DNA of 64,000 nt from Dryococelus australis. Lineage: Eukaryota > Arthropoda > Insecta > Phasmatodea > Phasmatidae. Location of the stretch: the NCBI GenBank assembly GCA_029891345.1, contig CM056997.1:213877212-213941211 (forward strand), read 5' to 3'. The translations under genes and the position numbers were made by a program. The notes under the pieces were generated by a model. It searched no databases and was not told where the DNA came from. It saw only the letters and a list, made by a program, of their open reading frames with translations. This document shows positions 1 through 12,252 of this stretch, piece by piece (the first letter of the stretch is position 1; each line of letters opens with the position of its first letter).

Positions 1-387
1 CCCACACCACAGTTGTTACTCCGCTACGCTGGTTTCACTTGTGTTTGCCGTACAGTATACACGCGAGCGAATACCAGCAGGCCTGCGAACCGCGGAAGAA
101 GCGGCGTGGAGGAGATAGTATGTAAGTTGGCGCAGCACGCGGCACTGGACACGCGCTGTGTGGGGCGCGGACCGCGGAAAGCACTCGGCCCTTCTTCCTG
201 CCAGATGTAGCTCGCCGTCTACACACCGCCCCGCCCTTCAGCCGTTCAAACACGCCAACAAGGAGAAATCGCTGCCCGGGACTTCCTGGTCGCACTCTCT
301 GCTCTTTCATTCGCAACGCGCGTTTTTTTCGGACACCCGCCTGCATTTCAAACATCGCCGGAGGGAAGAAAAGTAAAATGTTACGTT
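1..387. other. CpG-rich unique sequence, no gene recognised
   Basis: This stretch is GC- and CpG-rich compared with the AT-rich surroundings (for example many CGCG and GCGC steps at 100-250). Short open frames exist on both strands, but none carries a recognisable domain and they overlap one another. It could be a promoter or first-exon fragment, but I see no TATA box, splice signal or coding pattern that decides it. Confidence 0.4.
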
Positions 388-756
388 ATGGCCGGCTCAC
401 GTTTAACGCTCTAGAAATCAAATCTGTCCGTATATGGCCGGTTCACGTTTAACGCTCCTTGAAATCAAATCTGCCCGTATATGGCCGGTTCACGTTTAAC
501 GCTCTAGAAATCAAATCTGTCCGTATATGGCCGGCTCGCGTTTAACGCTCTTGAAATCAAACCTGCCCATATATGGCCGGTTCACGTTTAACGCTCTTGA
601 AATCAAATCTGCCCGTATATGGCCGGCTCGCGTTTAACGCTCTTGAAATCTAATCTGTCCGTATATGGCCGGCTCACGTTTAACGCTCTTGAAATCAAAT
701 CTGCCCGTATATGGCCGGCTCACGTTTAACGCTCTTGAAATCAAACCTGCCCGTAC
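388..756. repeat. Tandem array, 46-bp unit, 8 copies
   Basis: Units start at 388, 434, 481, 527, 573, 619, 665 and 711, each beginning ATGGCCGG(C/T)TC(A/G)CG and containing GAAATCAAA. Units differ by a few substitutions (CTAGAAATC against CTTGAAATC; CTGTCC against CTGCCC), and one is 47 bp. The array stops abruptly at about 756. No coding role is seen. Confidence 0.95.
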
Positions 757-1110
757 GGCAACCGCCAGCTTAGTTGACGGGTGGTAATTGTTGAGGAGGA
801 AGTTACATTCCAATAATTTGAACAACCGGCAACGCCACAGGCTGATACGGATACTAAAACGTCACTCCTCGGTAGATTAGTGGTTCTAACTAGAAACATT
901 ATTACTAATATTATTTATCATAATTAAGAAGTAACTTGGTCCGCTCACCGTCCGCCAACTAAGCTGAGGGAGGGACAGTGTTACGACAGTTATTCCAGAG
1001 ATTCCTCACATAAATAGCCGGAGACGGAAAGTATATAGAAGACAGTCCAGCTAGCTTCCTAACGATGCTATACGCCCGCACAGGTGTAAATGAGCGACCG
1101 GTTAATTGCG
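757..1110. other. Unique sequence, no gene seen
   Basis: Non-coding sequence. A 15-16-bp inverted pair around CAGCTTAGTTG lies at about 766-781 and 951-966, which may be the ends of a small decayed element. Nothing else is recognisable. Confidence 0.4.
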
Positions 1111-1352
1111 AACAGCACGGGGCCAAATTTACTTCGACCAATGAACGTACGTGTAGTGTAGCAGTAAGTCCGGGCGCGCACATATGGGGAGGGAAACTGC
1201 CCACTCGCCTCCATAGATACATCTGGGTGGCAACCACCATTTTACCCATTACCTTATGTGCACCGACAGTATTTTCTGTATCTGTATATGTTCATTTACT
1301 GGTACATTAAACGTACTTTCAGAGGTCTACGTAAATTTGGCCCCGTGCTATA
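1111..1352. repeat. Small foldback repeat (inverted arms, about 240 bp)
   Basis: The 18-bp string GCACGGGGCCAAATTTAC at 1115-1132 recurs as its exact reverse complement at 1331-1348. Weaker similarity continues inward for about 25 bp (a GTACGT step and an ACC triplet line up). This is the structure of a short inverted-repeat element (MITE or foldback). The outer ends and target duplication are not resolved. Confidence 0.65.
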
Positions 1353-2061
1353 CTCTCACCTCCGCATTGACAGGAGCGAGCCAAACTTTGGAATTGACTT
1401 CGGCTAAATGCCGTTTATTGTATATACATTTCGTCAAAATTTACTAGCGGAATCACTTGCAGCAGTTTGTCGGTTATTTTTGTGAACACACTGTATAGTT
1501 ATAAAATTCTTAATATTATTCTTTATAAATTGCTTATTTTAAGAGTAATTTTACAACTATTATTTCATTTTTGATCCGATTATATCAATTATGTTAATGT
1601 GACTGCAGAATCCAATTAGTGAAGTTGGGACAATGGCAGAACTTTCCCAGAAGGAGCAAGATTTCCGAGCGCAGTTTCAATTTGCTAATGAATTCCTTCC
1701 TCCTCCGGTGGATTCCTTATCTCTGCCTGCCGGTCGAACCGACGCCACTTCCACGGAGAAATCTGGGTGAAATTAGCGCCCAACTTCCCTCCCAGGCATA
1801 CGAGTTAAACTGTATCGCCATCTTTGCTACTCGTGTTGGATCGTCCACTGTAATCAACGATCAACGGGGCAAAAAACAGCCGACATTCACGAAGGACCCT
1901 ATGCCAAGAATACTGCCGAGGCTTAATGGTGTTCCGGTTGGACACGTCTTCATCCAGATGCCCAGAATTACTGTTGCCACACCGTTGTATTAACACGTCT
2001 TATGTAGTTACTTGAACAGCACGTGTAAATAAACAGCAGCCTACATTCAGAACAAAAATTT
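1353..2061. other. Non-coding sequence, no gene seen
   Basis: AT-rich in its first half and mixed in its second. An open frame of 124 codons at 1619-1993 has no recognisable domain and overlaps an antisense frame. I see no feature I can support. Confidence 0.4.
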
Positions 2062-2347
2062 AGCACGGGTTTCACTTCACTTTTGATCGACTGGATTATC
2101 GTTTTGATATCAAAGGATTAATAAAATCGATTGAAAGGGTTAGTCCGTTCTTAATTCGATCGAAAAATTCTTAATCCTACTAACAATTTCTTAATCCCAT
2201 TAAAAATGGAAATGGTTGGTAAAATTTTATTGAAAGGGTTAATTTTTGTTGTACTTCTTTCTTTATTTCTTTTTGGGTGGGGGGAGGAGGGTAGCAGGAG
2301 CTCTAGAACGTCCTCACCCTTGGAGCTCTGGCAATCGACTTACCAGA

Positions 2348-3624
2348 AATGTTTTTCCTGGCAATGCCCCCAGATCCTGCTACACCAGTGTGAGCACCGT
2401 CACAGTTCTATGTGCCCTCCGGCATGCATGTTAGTAGCTAAGTCGGTTGGAGAATGATATGTATCTCAGGCCAAGCCCTATATGCCTTAGGTCGAGTTTA
2501 ATTATTATAACGGGCGCATGCATGGTGGCTAAGCAGGGTTATAGTGCCATGGCCGCAATTGTAGCCATGTGCTCACCCCGAAAGAAGAAGGGTCTAGATG
2601 GAAGAGCAGAGCAAAGCAAACCAGGCAAAGCAGAGAGAGAGACAAGTGTTAAACATGTGCAACAGTTGCAGAGGATAAAAAAATTCATTTTAACTTGATA
2701 AGGGCTGGATAAAGTAGGGTATTTGTTAGTTCGGGAAGAAAGACTTCCGTTGGTTTAATGCAGGTTGAAATGAAATGAGGTCGCAGCTGGTGTGTATTGC
2801 GGGGGGAAGAACAGCCCCCGTGCCAATGCCAGTCACTGTGTGAGCGCAGGCGCCCTTGAAGTTGAGTTACTGCCAATACTGCAGTGTAGGCGAACCAGCA
2901 CTACAATACCGACAGCAACTGAGGATGCAGGGCCCCCTGCTTCTCGTCGAGTGCGTCGGAAAACTGGACCGCTCAGTCATGACACAGGCTCCATCTTCGC
3001 CCTTCCTCGCCGATTCCACGACTTCAACTCCATGGGTGAAGGTGGGGAGACTTCTTTGGAGAGCCACCCCCTCCCATTCCTCCAAAAAGCACATCGGTCT
3101 GGGAAATGCGAGACATCTGGGACCTACCATAGGTGGTGGTGAATTCGCTGGCCCAGGAGTGAAGACCGACATCGGGGTGCTTCGAAGGACCAATGCATAC
3201 CAATCCATTCATCACGCACCAACAGTCGGCAGCCCACAGAATCCAGCAGTGAGAATCGCTACACTTCGCATTTTTCAGCACCTCGAGATCCCCCACCCCA
3301 CATTAATCTTTGGGACACATCCAGCAGATGCGCTCCGCCATCATGTACTGAGCTGCCCAGGTTCCCGATGTCCACGACAACGCTCTCGCACCGGCCCGTT
3401 GGTTCACGGGCTGGTATTTGATTATTTCCAGTCACCCCAGAGCATGGAGATCCCCTATCCACCACCTGGGGACACGAGTTGCGGATATAGACACAGCACG
3501 CAAGCTGCCATGGTCCCATCGCACTCGCAGATGCACCTCGATTTCGCTGGTCCTCAAGTCACGGACATTTCCCAGCGAGCAAACAGCCACGAGCACAATT
3601 TTCAAACAATGAACTCGTGAGGGG
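2348..3624. mobile_element. Insertion inside the left inverted arm, 1.28 kb
   Basis: The arm is continuous at the right end of the element but is interrupted here between ACCAGA (2342-2347) and GCCAGAG (3624-3630). The inserted sequence is much richer in G and C than the arm. An open frame of 254 codons runs from 2856 to 3620 on the plus strand and ends almost exactly at the insertion boundary. Its product is rich in Pro, His, Ser and Arg and matches no family I know, and shorter frames lie on the opposite strand. The insertion could be a captured fragment or an older internal segment lost from the right arm. Confidence 0.6.
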
Positions 3625-4023
3625 CCAGAGTAGTGGGTTGCAATGTCTTATATAGGTGTAGATTTGGGTGCAAGAGTGGGGAAGGACAAATTTTTTACAA
3701 TTTTTTTAATTTCGAGGTGTTTGGAGGGATGTTGGTGGTATAGTCGATTTTTACGAAAATATTTAACACACGAGAGAAATTCAGAGTGTTTAAATGATTT
3801 CTAAGAGCAGGCTAAGAGTAAATGTTATGTTTTTTGGGTGTATATTGCGTATAGATAGGCGACTTTGAAAGATGCGATTTACGTGTTAAAGGATCTGTTT
3901 TCGGAATGCAATTAAACGTGGCAGATTTCAGAGTGTTCTATAAATGAATAAATTACACGCATTGAAGCTGAAATTTCAAACAACTACATGAATAATAAGT
4001 AGAATTACGGGAGTCTTGGACCA

Positions 4024-6390
4024 GAATTCATAGTCGGAGGCTTGTTTGGCAAAGAAGCTATACTTCATGAAGTAGTGCTTCTTCTTCAAGAACTACTTAT
4101 ATGACGAATGAATTCATAAGCCATAACTCCATAACTTGACGAAGTAATGATTGTATAAGCACTACTTATTTGGGCCAAGTTGCACTTGGTGAAGTATGGA
4201 AATAAGTATCTGTATAATATCTATACCAACACAACATAAATACATTTGTCATTTCATTTACAGAAATCACCAAGGCGAAAATAATTTGTATATTAGTTTT
4301 TTACTGCTCTTTTGAATAATTTTAATTTGTTTTATCGCATATTTGATATTAACATAATTGTGTGTGCAATTAAAACGTGTTTGTAGCCTGTGTTATGAAA
4401 TATTTTTTTCGGAAGTTTCTTAGCCGTGCTAAAAGTAAAACTTAGTTGACGTGCATACTATGCTATTATAATTATGATGTGTATGTTTGTTTTAATGACA
4501 TCTCAATTAATTTAAAACCTCTGATACTTTATAATAATATAATTCTGGACATTTCCATCGAGCGCCAATAATCTCCATTCCATGAACGACATTATCGATC
4601 GTAAAAGTGCTTGTTTACATCTCTTGCTACTATCCAACAGACAAAACCTGTGTTTCAGACCTCGTTTTGAAAACACAGTCCTCTGCGAATACTGTATTCG
4701 AATACAGTTTCGAATAATGGAAGAAAATAGTATTCCAGTGGCAGTGAACTGTGCTCATTTTTATCACGTTTATTCGAGTACCTTGTTGGTGTTGTAAAAA
4801 ATGTTACCGGTAGTTAATTATTTTTGTATGTGCTTTAATTAGGTGTGATTGGGTGTGGAGACTGTTTTAGTACTTTTCTTGAGTGAAATGTAATATTGTC
4901 GGCATATATTTTACCACAACAGCTCGTTCCGCCATTTCCCAACTGCCGTGCCATTCCCGATGAAGCTACATACTCGAATTGTTTACTTTATTTCTCAAGG
5001 TTTTAAGTCTCTTGGTTTCAGTTAATGGGCAAAGTGTTGATTTTAATGAATGATGAATGATTATGTAAATAAATTATTTCAAATCAGTAATGGACAATCA
5101 TTATTGTAGTGAAGTGTTCGTGCAAGGATCTCCATATAAAAAAATGTGTTCGAGAGTCGCGAATTACAAACAGTAAGTAAACGTGTTTGGAAAATAATAT
5201 ATTTCGAAACAGTTACTATAATGTTTGAAATGGAAATGCTCTAAAAAGGCAGCACTATCAACTCTTTTGTCTTGTAAAAATAATATTTGTTGACTACGGT
5301 TGTGTTGTACAGCCAAAGAATGTAAGGTTAAATTAGGTAAAAGTGTGTTTATCGCTAGATCATTGTGCAATTAAAAAATACACACTCATAAGAACTGGAA
5401 AACAATGCCATATCATCAAAGACATTAAAAATAAAGATCCCCCCCCCCAGATTAATAGACTGTCCAGTCAACATAACCTCTTTCAGTACTCATTCGGCAA
5501 ACATGTTCGATCATGTAATAGAATTGATACAGTGGCCCAGGTTTGTATACTAAAATTTATGTTGTGATTTTTTAACTAGCCTTACGTTACCGTCAAAGCT
5601 AAAATGTTGACTTAATATATGTTAGGTATAATAATCGGCTTGCTTTAGTGTAATGAATATTTCAACATAATAAATGTTAATGTCGGGTTTTGTGATTAGT
5701 ATTAACTTGGAATTGTCTTTATTTGAAAACGAAAGGCTGTTTCTTTTTGCTGAGTCTGAATGTGCGACATTTTTATATAAAATCGTTTGGTTATGTCCTT
5801 GTTATACACCAGCCCCTAAAAGATATTACAAATAAGAAACATTCAAAATGATTTAATGCTAGTACTTATGCGCTGTACGGTACTTCATATACAAATTGTT
5901 AAAAATCGTCCTAGTAACCAAAACCCATTATCACAAAGGTTAAGAAAAGAAGTTGTGTTTTCACGTCATCAAAGTGTAGAATTTTAATATTCCCATTTGT
6001 CCCATGTAATTATCTAAAATATATTCCTGTTTCCATCAAATATTTTAAGGAAACATCATTTGCAATGAAAATATTTTGTGAATAACCTAGTCCTATTATA
6101 AATATACAATTCTTAAGTTCACAACGAAGCAGTCTTGATGAAGTACTACTTAAATGCATAAATAAGCAGCACTTCTTTGACTATGAATACTTGAGAAATT
6201 AGTAAAACTTATTTCAATACTGTGAATACATGATAAGCATTACTTCACATAGAAGTGTTTCATGAAGCATTACTTGCAGCTATCAAAATAAGCAATACTT
6301 ACACCTGATACTATGAATTGAAAATCATACTTAAGGACTAGTATAAGTATTTCTTGTTTCAAGTATTGCTCAGATGCTCACTATGAATTC
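4024..6390. mobile_element. Nested inverted-repeat element, 2.4 kb
   Basis: The ends are GAATTCATAGT (4024-4034) and its exact complement ACTATGAATTC (6380-6390). Both ends lie in about 200-300 bp of degenerate subterminal repeats built from GAAGTA, ACTACTTAT and AGTATTGCTT-like words (4060-4230 and 6125-6370, mirror-oriented). The 1.9 kb between them is AT-rich and without coding sequence. This pattern of a short terminal repeat plus dense subterminal repeats fits a non-autonomous DNA transposon nested in the larger element. The superfamily is unknown to me. Confidence 0.65.
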
Positions 6391-7789
6391 CACCATTAAA
6401 CTAATGTGAGACTCGAGCTTATAAATATAATTTACACGAAAGAGAATTTTAACTACATGAATAACATCTGATGTCAACAAGTGCAAACTCAGTAAACGAA
6501 ATCCAGCTAGTCAGTATGAAAAAATAACAAGTTAATACTTACACTTACCTTACACTATTCACCCTGGTGGGTTACATCTTACGACAAAAAACTCTGACTA
6601 CAATTTAAACCAGGCATAATCACATACCTCAAATGATATTAAAATAAAGCTGTTCGATGAATGAGTAGCACTTACGTCGAGCTGTGGGTAGATACGTCTC
6701 ATGCATCCAATAGGCAACTGTGATTAAATTACGTTAAAAACTCTTCAATGATGTAAAAAAAAATTTTATGTTCATGAAATTCACTGCAATTGTTAACACA
6801 CTCAGTATTTATATACTGTTAGGAATTTTCATAGACAGAGCTCAGAAAAACATGTAATGAAATGGCTCCAGGAGCTCCCGAAATTCGCAACTCCATCCAC
6901 CTCGGAGATCACTTGAAGAAAGAGAAGATGCTATGATGTACGACTGCTTATATATACAGAGCACGTTCGTAGACTGACAAGCAACTGCGCAGAAATTTAC
7001 AACTACCAGAAAGTCTACCAAGCTACTATTAATGAGTTATTATCCACAAATAATTTAATCACATCTTCTTGAACGTCAAACATACCCATTAAATTTTAAA
7101 AAAGACTTACCCTTCTGCCATATTTGAAATTCACAATTTTACTTCCCTGGGAATAATAAATAGATAATTCACTCGCATTATTTAAGGACATATCCAGATA
7201 ACTGGTTTACCACTGCGAATAAATGTTTGCATCTTAAGAAGCCGTATTTTGAAATAATTCACTTTTAACGAGCAATAATACTTTCAATTGAAGATTAGTG
7301 TGAGGTTCTTGTCGAAACTGATAGTGTCTAGGTTTAATTATGACAAAGATTAATGTAAAAATGGAAATCATACTTACTTAATGAGAATATATAATCACGA
7401 TGTAACCGAACTATTTGAGAATACACTCGTCCTTGAAGAAAAACGATGAAATCAATTACTTATCACAAACGCAGTATATTGATACGAAAAAAAAGTTAAA
7501 CACACAAAAATTTATATTATTCCGATAAAATACTACGTAAATCGCGGCTATCACTAGAGATGGTCTGTAGTTGAGCTAACCAGCATTCGTAAGCTTGGAG
7601 GCCGCTATGTATCTAGAGGTGTGGTGTTTATGAAGGAGCTGACGATAGCACGCCTGTCTTCCACAAGCATTGAAGAACGACTGTATATGGTGCCGATTGG
7701 GATGGCTGAAGTCATTTCGCTACTTGCACCCCCTCCCTGCATCACGCCGGAGTGCGACCCTGGGCTGCCCGTGATAGTCAAATGTTTTC

Positions 7790-8165
7790 GGTAATTTTTC
7801 AATATGGCGACAACTGCCTACTAGAGTGCACATTGGTAGGACCCTACCTGCTAAGCCCTCCCCCCCCCAACCCAGCGAACTGGCCCGACTCCACGATGCC
7901 AGCCACCCCCTCCTTCCACTTGTCTGCAAGGTCCTGGTGGTCACTCGTCCATCTGTCCTTGATTCCCAAAGGTCGCAACTTATTCAAGATGGCGTCATCT
8001 GCCTAGTTGCACTTCAATCGGGTCCTGCTCGATCGTAGGGCACTCCCTCTGTACACCCCCCTTCAGAGCTGCTCCGACTCCGCAATGCCAACCACCCCCG
8101 CCCCCCTCCAAGATGTGTCCAGAGGAATGTGACCCCTACTACCCCACACTCCCGAAGGCGACTTT
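7790..8165. repeat. Tandem duplication, about 185-bp unit, two copies
   Basis: Two consecutive segments share ATGGCG(A/T)C near their start, ACTGCCTA or TCTGCCTA, a C-rich run, and then GACTCC(A/G)C(A/G)ATGCCA followed by ACCCCC. The first copy covers about 7795-7980 and the second about 7981-8165. It sits just inside the right inverted arm of the large element. The copies are diverged, so the duplication is old. Confidence 0.6.
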
Positions 8166-8783
8166 TTCTGAAGACCTGTGTTATCGATCGAACCTACAGT
8201 TCGCAAAAACCAGTTTAATTGCATTCCGAAAACAGATCGTTTAACACGTGAATCGCATCTATCCACACAAAAAAATAACCTAACATTTACACTTAGTCCA
8301 CTCATAGAAATCGCTTAAACAATCTGAATTTATCTCGTGTGTTAAATATATTAGTAAAAAACTACTATCTACCACCAACATCCCTCCAAACACCTCAAAA
8401 TTAGAAAAATTATTTTTAAAAATTGCCTTAGTCCACTCTTGCACTCAACTCTACACCTATGTGACATTGCAACCCGGATCCACCACTCTGGTCAAACGAC
8501 TGCCAGAGCTCCAAGGGTGAGGAGAGCTCCTATTACCCCCCTCTCCACTCCAAAATGAAATAAATAAGTGCAACAAAACTACAAAAAATTAACCATTTCA
8601 ATAAATTTGACCCTTTCAATAAATTAAACCCTTTCCATTTTTAATAGGTTTAAGAATATTTTTATAGGATTGAGAATTTTCTGATCGGATTAAAATCGGA
8701 TTAGTCCTTTCAATGAATTTAATTAACCCTTTGATATCAAATCGGCAATCCAATTAATCAAAAGTGAAGTGAAACCCATGCTG

Positions 8784-9253
8784 CTGACACTTCACTGTTT
8801 GGTCAATGATCACGGAAAAAACAGCTAATCTTAGTCATCTAATATACAATCTAAGAAAATTAGACTCGATAATTTCACACTCGAAAGAAGTATATTCCTC
8901 GTGTGAAATTTAGAAAACAACATTTAGTGAGCACCAAAAGTTCTCAAGTCATTGATATCTAAATGCTTGAGCTTAACATATTCACAGCTAGTTATCTGAC
9001 GAGGGAGAGGAGGGTGTAGCACCTTTCAAAAACTCCTATAAAATTTTATACGGATTCTGTATGTCTATGTAGCCTTCATTATTGTCCATAATCTGAATAC
9101 TACGAAAAACAACTGTTCCGGAATGCCATGCCTGAAAACATTAACTGAAGTATAAACATCTATTCGGTGTTGCATATGGGTAGTGATACGTACTCTTAAA
9201 ATCATACCAGTGTTCGTTCTACATAAAGCCTGTTTCTGTGTCGCAAAACACAA
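8784..9253. other. Non-coding sequence, no gene seen
   Basis: AT-rich unique sequence between the large element and the first GGCTGTTC-type element. No open frame with a domain and no repeat is recognised. Confidence 0.4.
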
Positions 9254-9486
9254 AGGCTGTTCACAGTAAAATTAATATTTTGATGCCCTAATTACTTTAT
9301 TCCTATTAGAAATTTTTTATCCTACCACCACTTTTTCAAATAAATGTTGCCATGTAAGTAATAAACACAGTGTATACATTTCGAAGGGCCTTAAAGTTAA
9401 CGTCAAAGCCGCAATAAAAAAATATTTGTTGACTTTTACTGCAAATTGGAGAGCTTCAAAACTGTTCACTTTACCGTGAATAGCCT
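9254..9486. mobile_element. Short inverted-repeat element (GGCTGTTC family), short class
   Basis: The ends are GGCTGTTCACAGTAAA and TTTACCGTGAATAGCC, imperfect inverted repeats of about 16-25 bp. Inside are AACACAGTGTATACATTTC and GGAGAGCTTCAAAA, which recur in the copies at 13967-14200 and 35053-35285. The length is about 233 bp with no coding capacity. It is a MITE. The family is defined here only by its copies in this window. Confidence 0.85.
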
Positions 9487-10332
9487 ATAAATGTGTGTTA
9501 GGCGCAAGTAAAAAGAAAATTCACCCCTTTGGTCTTACAAAATAGTTTATGTCGGCACGTATGTGTTAACATTTTTAAGCTTGACTTCAGAGGTTGCAAC
9601 CCAAAAATGATTGTATTGCTGAGCTGCACTAACAGCAGCAAATTATTCAACTACAGCACACCAGAAGTGGGTGGCAGCTTTCTCCTCACAAATTCGACTG
9701 ACTGTTCTTGTGTTAGTTTCGTACTACTACTGCCACCCACAGAACTAATCACAACAGGAGACGTCTACACGCAAGTTATTAGCTGTGATTAATTAGGATG
9801 ACGTTTACCATGGCAGTACCGGTTTTTACATGTTTTGTCCCAGCGCCCTGAAAAACTTTCTCGGTACAAATAAAGTCCTCGTTTTTTAAAATCAAACTTT
9901 TAGTCGCAATAACGGAGGTTTGATTCGTGTTGAATTTATGCTTACAACTTCTTCATTGTTAATAATTGAAAACCTATTATCCTCTTCTGAACGTTACTGA
10001 CACGAATAACGAGTAACAAAGCCGTGAAGAAAGTAAAAGTTGCAATAGTTCGTATAAAGTCTATCGCTCATCAACGCATGTAGACAACTGTTGAGTATCA
10101 ATATTTTGACTGTGCAACAAAACTCTTCTGTTTCATGACTTTTAACTTATGTATGGAACTATTCTCGGCGACGTATTTTGTAGGACAATGATACATAGCT
10201 GATCAGTGTCCCGGTTTTCTATTTTATAAATCTGGTATCCCTTCAGTTGACAATTCATTCGGCGGCTGTCATATCCAGGCAGGACAAAGATGTCTTTCGA
10301 GAAACCGGCGAGGAAGAAGATAGAACGTGATG
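9487..10332. other. Non-coding sequence, no gene seen
   Basis: A frame of 87 codons at 9529-9792 has no recognisable domain. The sequence turns purine-rich from about 10333 as it approaches the GA microsatellite. Confidence 0.4.
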
Positions 10333-10373
10333 GGAAAGGGGGAGAGGGGAGAAGAGGGGAAGGGAGAGGGAGA

Positions 10374-10434
<61 letters not shown>
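10333..10434. repeat. (GA)n microsatellite with purine-rich leader
   Basis: A nearly pure GA tract occupies 10371-10434, preceded by GGGGA-type purine-rich sequence from 10333. GA tracts in insects can bind GAGA-type factors. Here the tract directly borders the CpG-rich segment that follows. Confidence 0.95.
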
Positions 10435-10439
<5 letters not shown>

Positions 10440-10800
10440 TTCAGGAAAAGGGAACTCGCAACAACGTCGCACAACGATGTCTTTGAGCGTGGTTGTAGAG
10501 GCTCGGAAGTAGCCGGCGCTCCGGAGACTTTAACGAGCGGATAGGCGGGAAAGACGCACAGTCGCCGGCATTGTGCTGGGACCGCAAGCTCGGGGCGGCA
10601 GAACAAGAGGCTAGTTGTCGGCGGCGGACACACCACGCGCCCTTGTTTTCGCGGTAATTGACGACAGTTGCGAAGCGAAGCGAAGCGCTCTCTTTGCGCC
10701 GAGGGAAACTACCGCTAGACGACGTCGTCCGGGCTGGAGGCTGGCCGTGGGAACCCGTCACCGCGCTCACTGCCTGCGTCATCCACACACTACATCATCT
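10435..10800. other. CpG-rich segment next to the GA tract
   Basis: This segment has many CG steps and a short GCGAAGCGAAGCG repeat at about 10670-10690, in contrast with AT-rich flanks. It resembles a CpG-rich promoter or first exon, but I find no supportable coding exon or splice signal. Open frames here overlap on both strands and are probably a by-product of base composition. Confidence 0.35.
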
Positions 10801-12207
10801 TCACTGTCAGTACAGCGCTTTGGAATGCCCTACTCAACACCTACACATATGCACATTCTTATTGGTGATGGAAGATAGCGAAAAAATTTTGAGAAAAACA
10901 TATATTCTATAACACTATAATTACATAGTTTATTCTTTAATGGTTGGGTGAACACGATTTTGACTCAGCTAAGATGAATGCAGACCAATCACGAACGTTC
11001 TGCCTTATAGTGTCAGAATCCTCATTGGCCCAGTAAGATGGGGAGTAGTAGCTTCATACATGCAAAACAGCGCCGCCAATAAGGAAAGAAAGCTGTCGTA
11101 CGTGTCATGGGCATTATCGCTTTATTCATGCATCAGTCAAGTGAAACTGTAAGACTATTAGAAAAGTAAACATTTCATAACACTGCTAATTATCACATGT
11201 AATAGATGTATATTTGTAAAGACAGAGCAGAACAAATCATTTAAGAACTCAAAAATGTTAACCTAACACTTTTAATTCAACATTATGGCAATTTCGAAAG
11301 CCTGGCGCTCGGACCGCGTCGCAAAGTGTTTGAAATCCACGTTTTTCTACGAAAGTAAATTAAACGTGCGTCAAATGTGCTGACGTACGAAAAGAACGCA
11401 CACTTCAGATGACTTTGCCTGTAGATTACTTATATGACGTTATGCACATTGTAAACATAATTTCAAACTACTCGAAAATGTCTAAAAACTGCAGCTTTCC
11501 AAAGTGCTGTACATCAAAATATACGCAAAAGCTACAATCAAAACTACTCAAGGGTTCTGCATTGAACCTTCCTACAGAATTACCACAGAAAAAAATAATA
11601 GCGCGACCGCTGAAAGTCCCATAGGCATATGCAGAGCAACGAGAACACTGCGCGTTAATTCAGAGCCTCGTTCTTGTATGCATCTTGTGTATTCTTCCAC
11701 CGTATGTAGAATTAACTTTGGCGAGGGCCTTATCGCTTTATCCATGCGCAGCTGAGGGGAAACTTTCATTCTATTACACAAGTAAATATTTCACAAAAAT
11801 GCTAATTCTTATTCTGACTTGCGTTAGAGTGCCAGTGTTTGTGTAAATTTGAAATTTCAACGGAGCCGCCCTCCTACGTGAATGAACTACAACTTTATTT
11901 ATATCCCTGCTGCATTAAAACTATGTTGAATCAAGTGTGCACAAATCTCAAAGCACTAACTTACGCAAAAAGTAGCGCTATTTTTGATAACGATATTGGC
12001 CGAAAAGCAGTTCAACGCTGGGACACGGAGACTCGCTACTACGAGCTCACGCCTAACTGGAGTTTTTTTCCGCGTGGAAGGTTGAGAAAACAGGCACCGT
12101 AAGGGCTATGTTGACACGCGCTACAAGTACGCCATCACTTCTAAGCGGAAGAAATAATTTTAAAACATTACGTACTCGTGTTTATAGAGCTGACCACTAT
12201 AATATTC

Positions 12208-12208
<1 letters not shown>
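10801..12208. repeat. Two dispersed copies of a 94-bp segment in non-coding sequence
   Basis: The segments at 11107-11200 and 11726-11818 share TTATCGCTTTAT, ATGC, AAGTAAA and TTTCA followed by AATGCTAATT or ACTGCTAATT, in the same order. The first also resembles the reverse complement of the internal part of the element at 18625-19016 (TCAAGTGAAAC...ATTAGAAAAGT). They are probably fragments of the long class of the GGCTGTTC family. The rest of the interval has no recognised gene. At 12113-12135 the words TTGACACGCGCT and CAAGT resemble part of the 172-bp array unit at 20901. Confidence 0.6.

Positions 12209-12252
<44 letters not shown>
12209..12252. repeat. Compound (GT)n(AT)n microsatellite
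   Basis: (GT) runs from 12209 to about 12231, followed directly by (AT) to 12252. Confidence 0.97.

Larger units (their letters stand above)
2062..8783. mobile_element. 6.7-kb element with long terminal inverted repeats, non-autonomous
   Basis: The two ends are inverted copies of one another. The left arm runs 2062-2347 and resumes at 3625-3917; the right arm is 8213-8783. Both tips read AGCA(C/T)GGGTTTCACTT followed by CACTTTTGAT, and both arms share the segments GGAGCTCTGGCA, GGTTGCAATGTC, GGAGGGATGTTGGTGG and CTGTTTTCGGAATGCA in the same order. The arms are about 570 bp once the left-arm insertion (2348-3624) is removed. The interior is AT-rich and has no transposase, so the element depends on another copy or is simply a foldback element. 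Long arms fit several DNA-transposon groups (Mutator-like, foldback), and I cannot assign one. No clear target duplication is visible at the tips. Confidence 0.85.

Noticed and set aside
766-966. Small MITE between two CAGCTTAGTTG words
   Set aside because: Only about 15 bp match and the arms do not extend; too weak to call.
2856-3620. 254-codon frame as a genuine gene
   Set aside because: No known domain, GC-rich sequence with overlapping antisense frames; kept only as part of the insertion and as a finding.
10142-10636. 164-codon minus-strand frame with a Leu-Ser run
   Set aside because: The Leu-Ser run is the (GA)n tract read in reverse; there is no domain and overlapping frames lie on the other strand.
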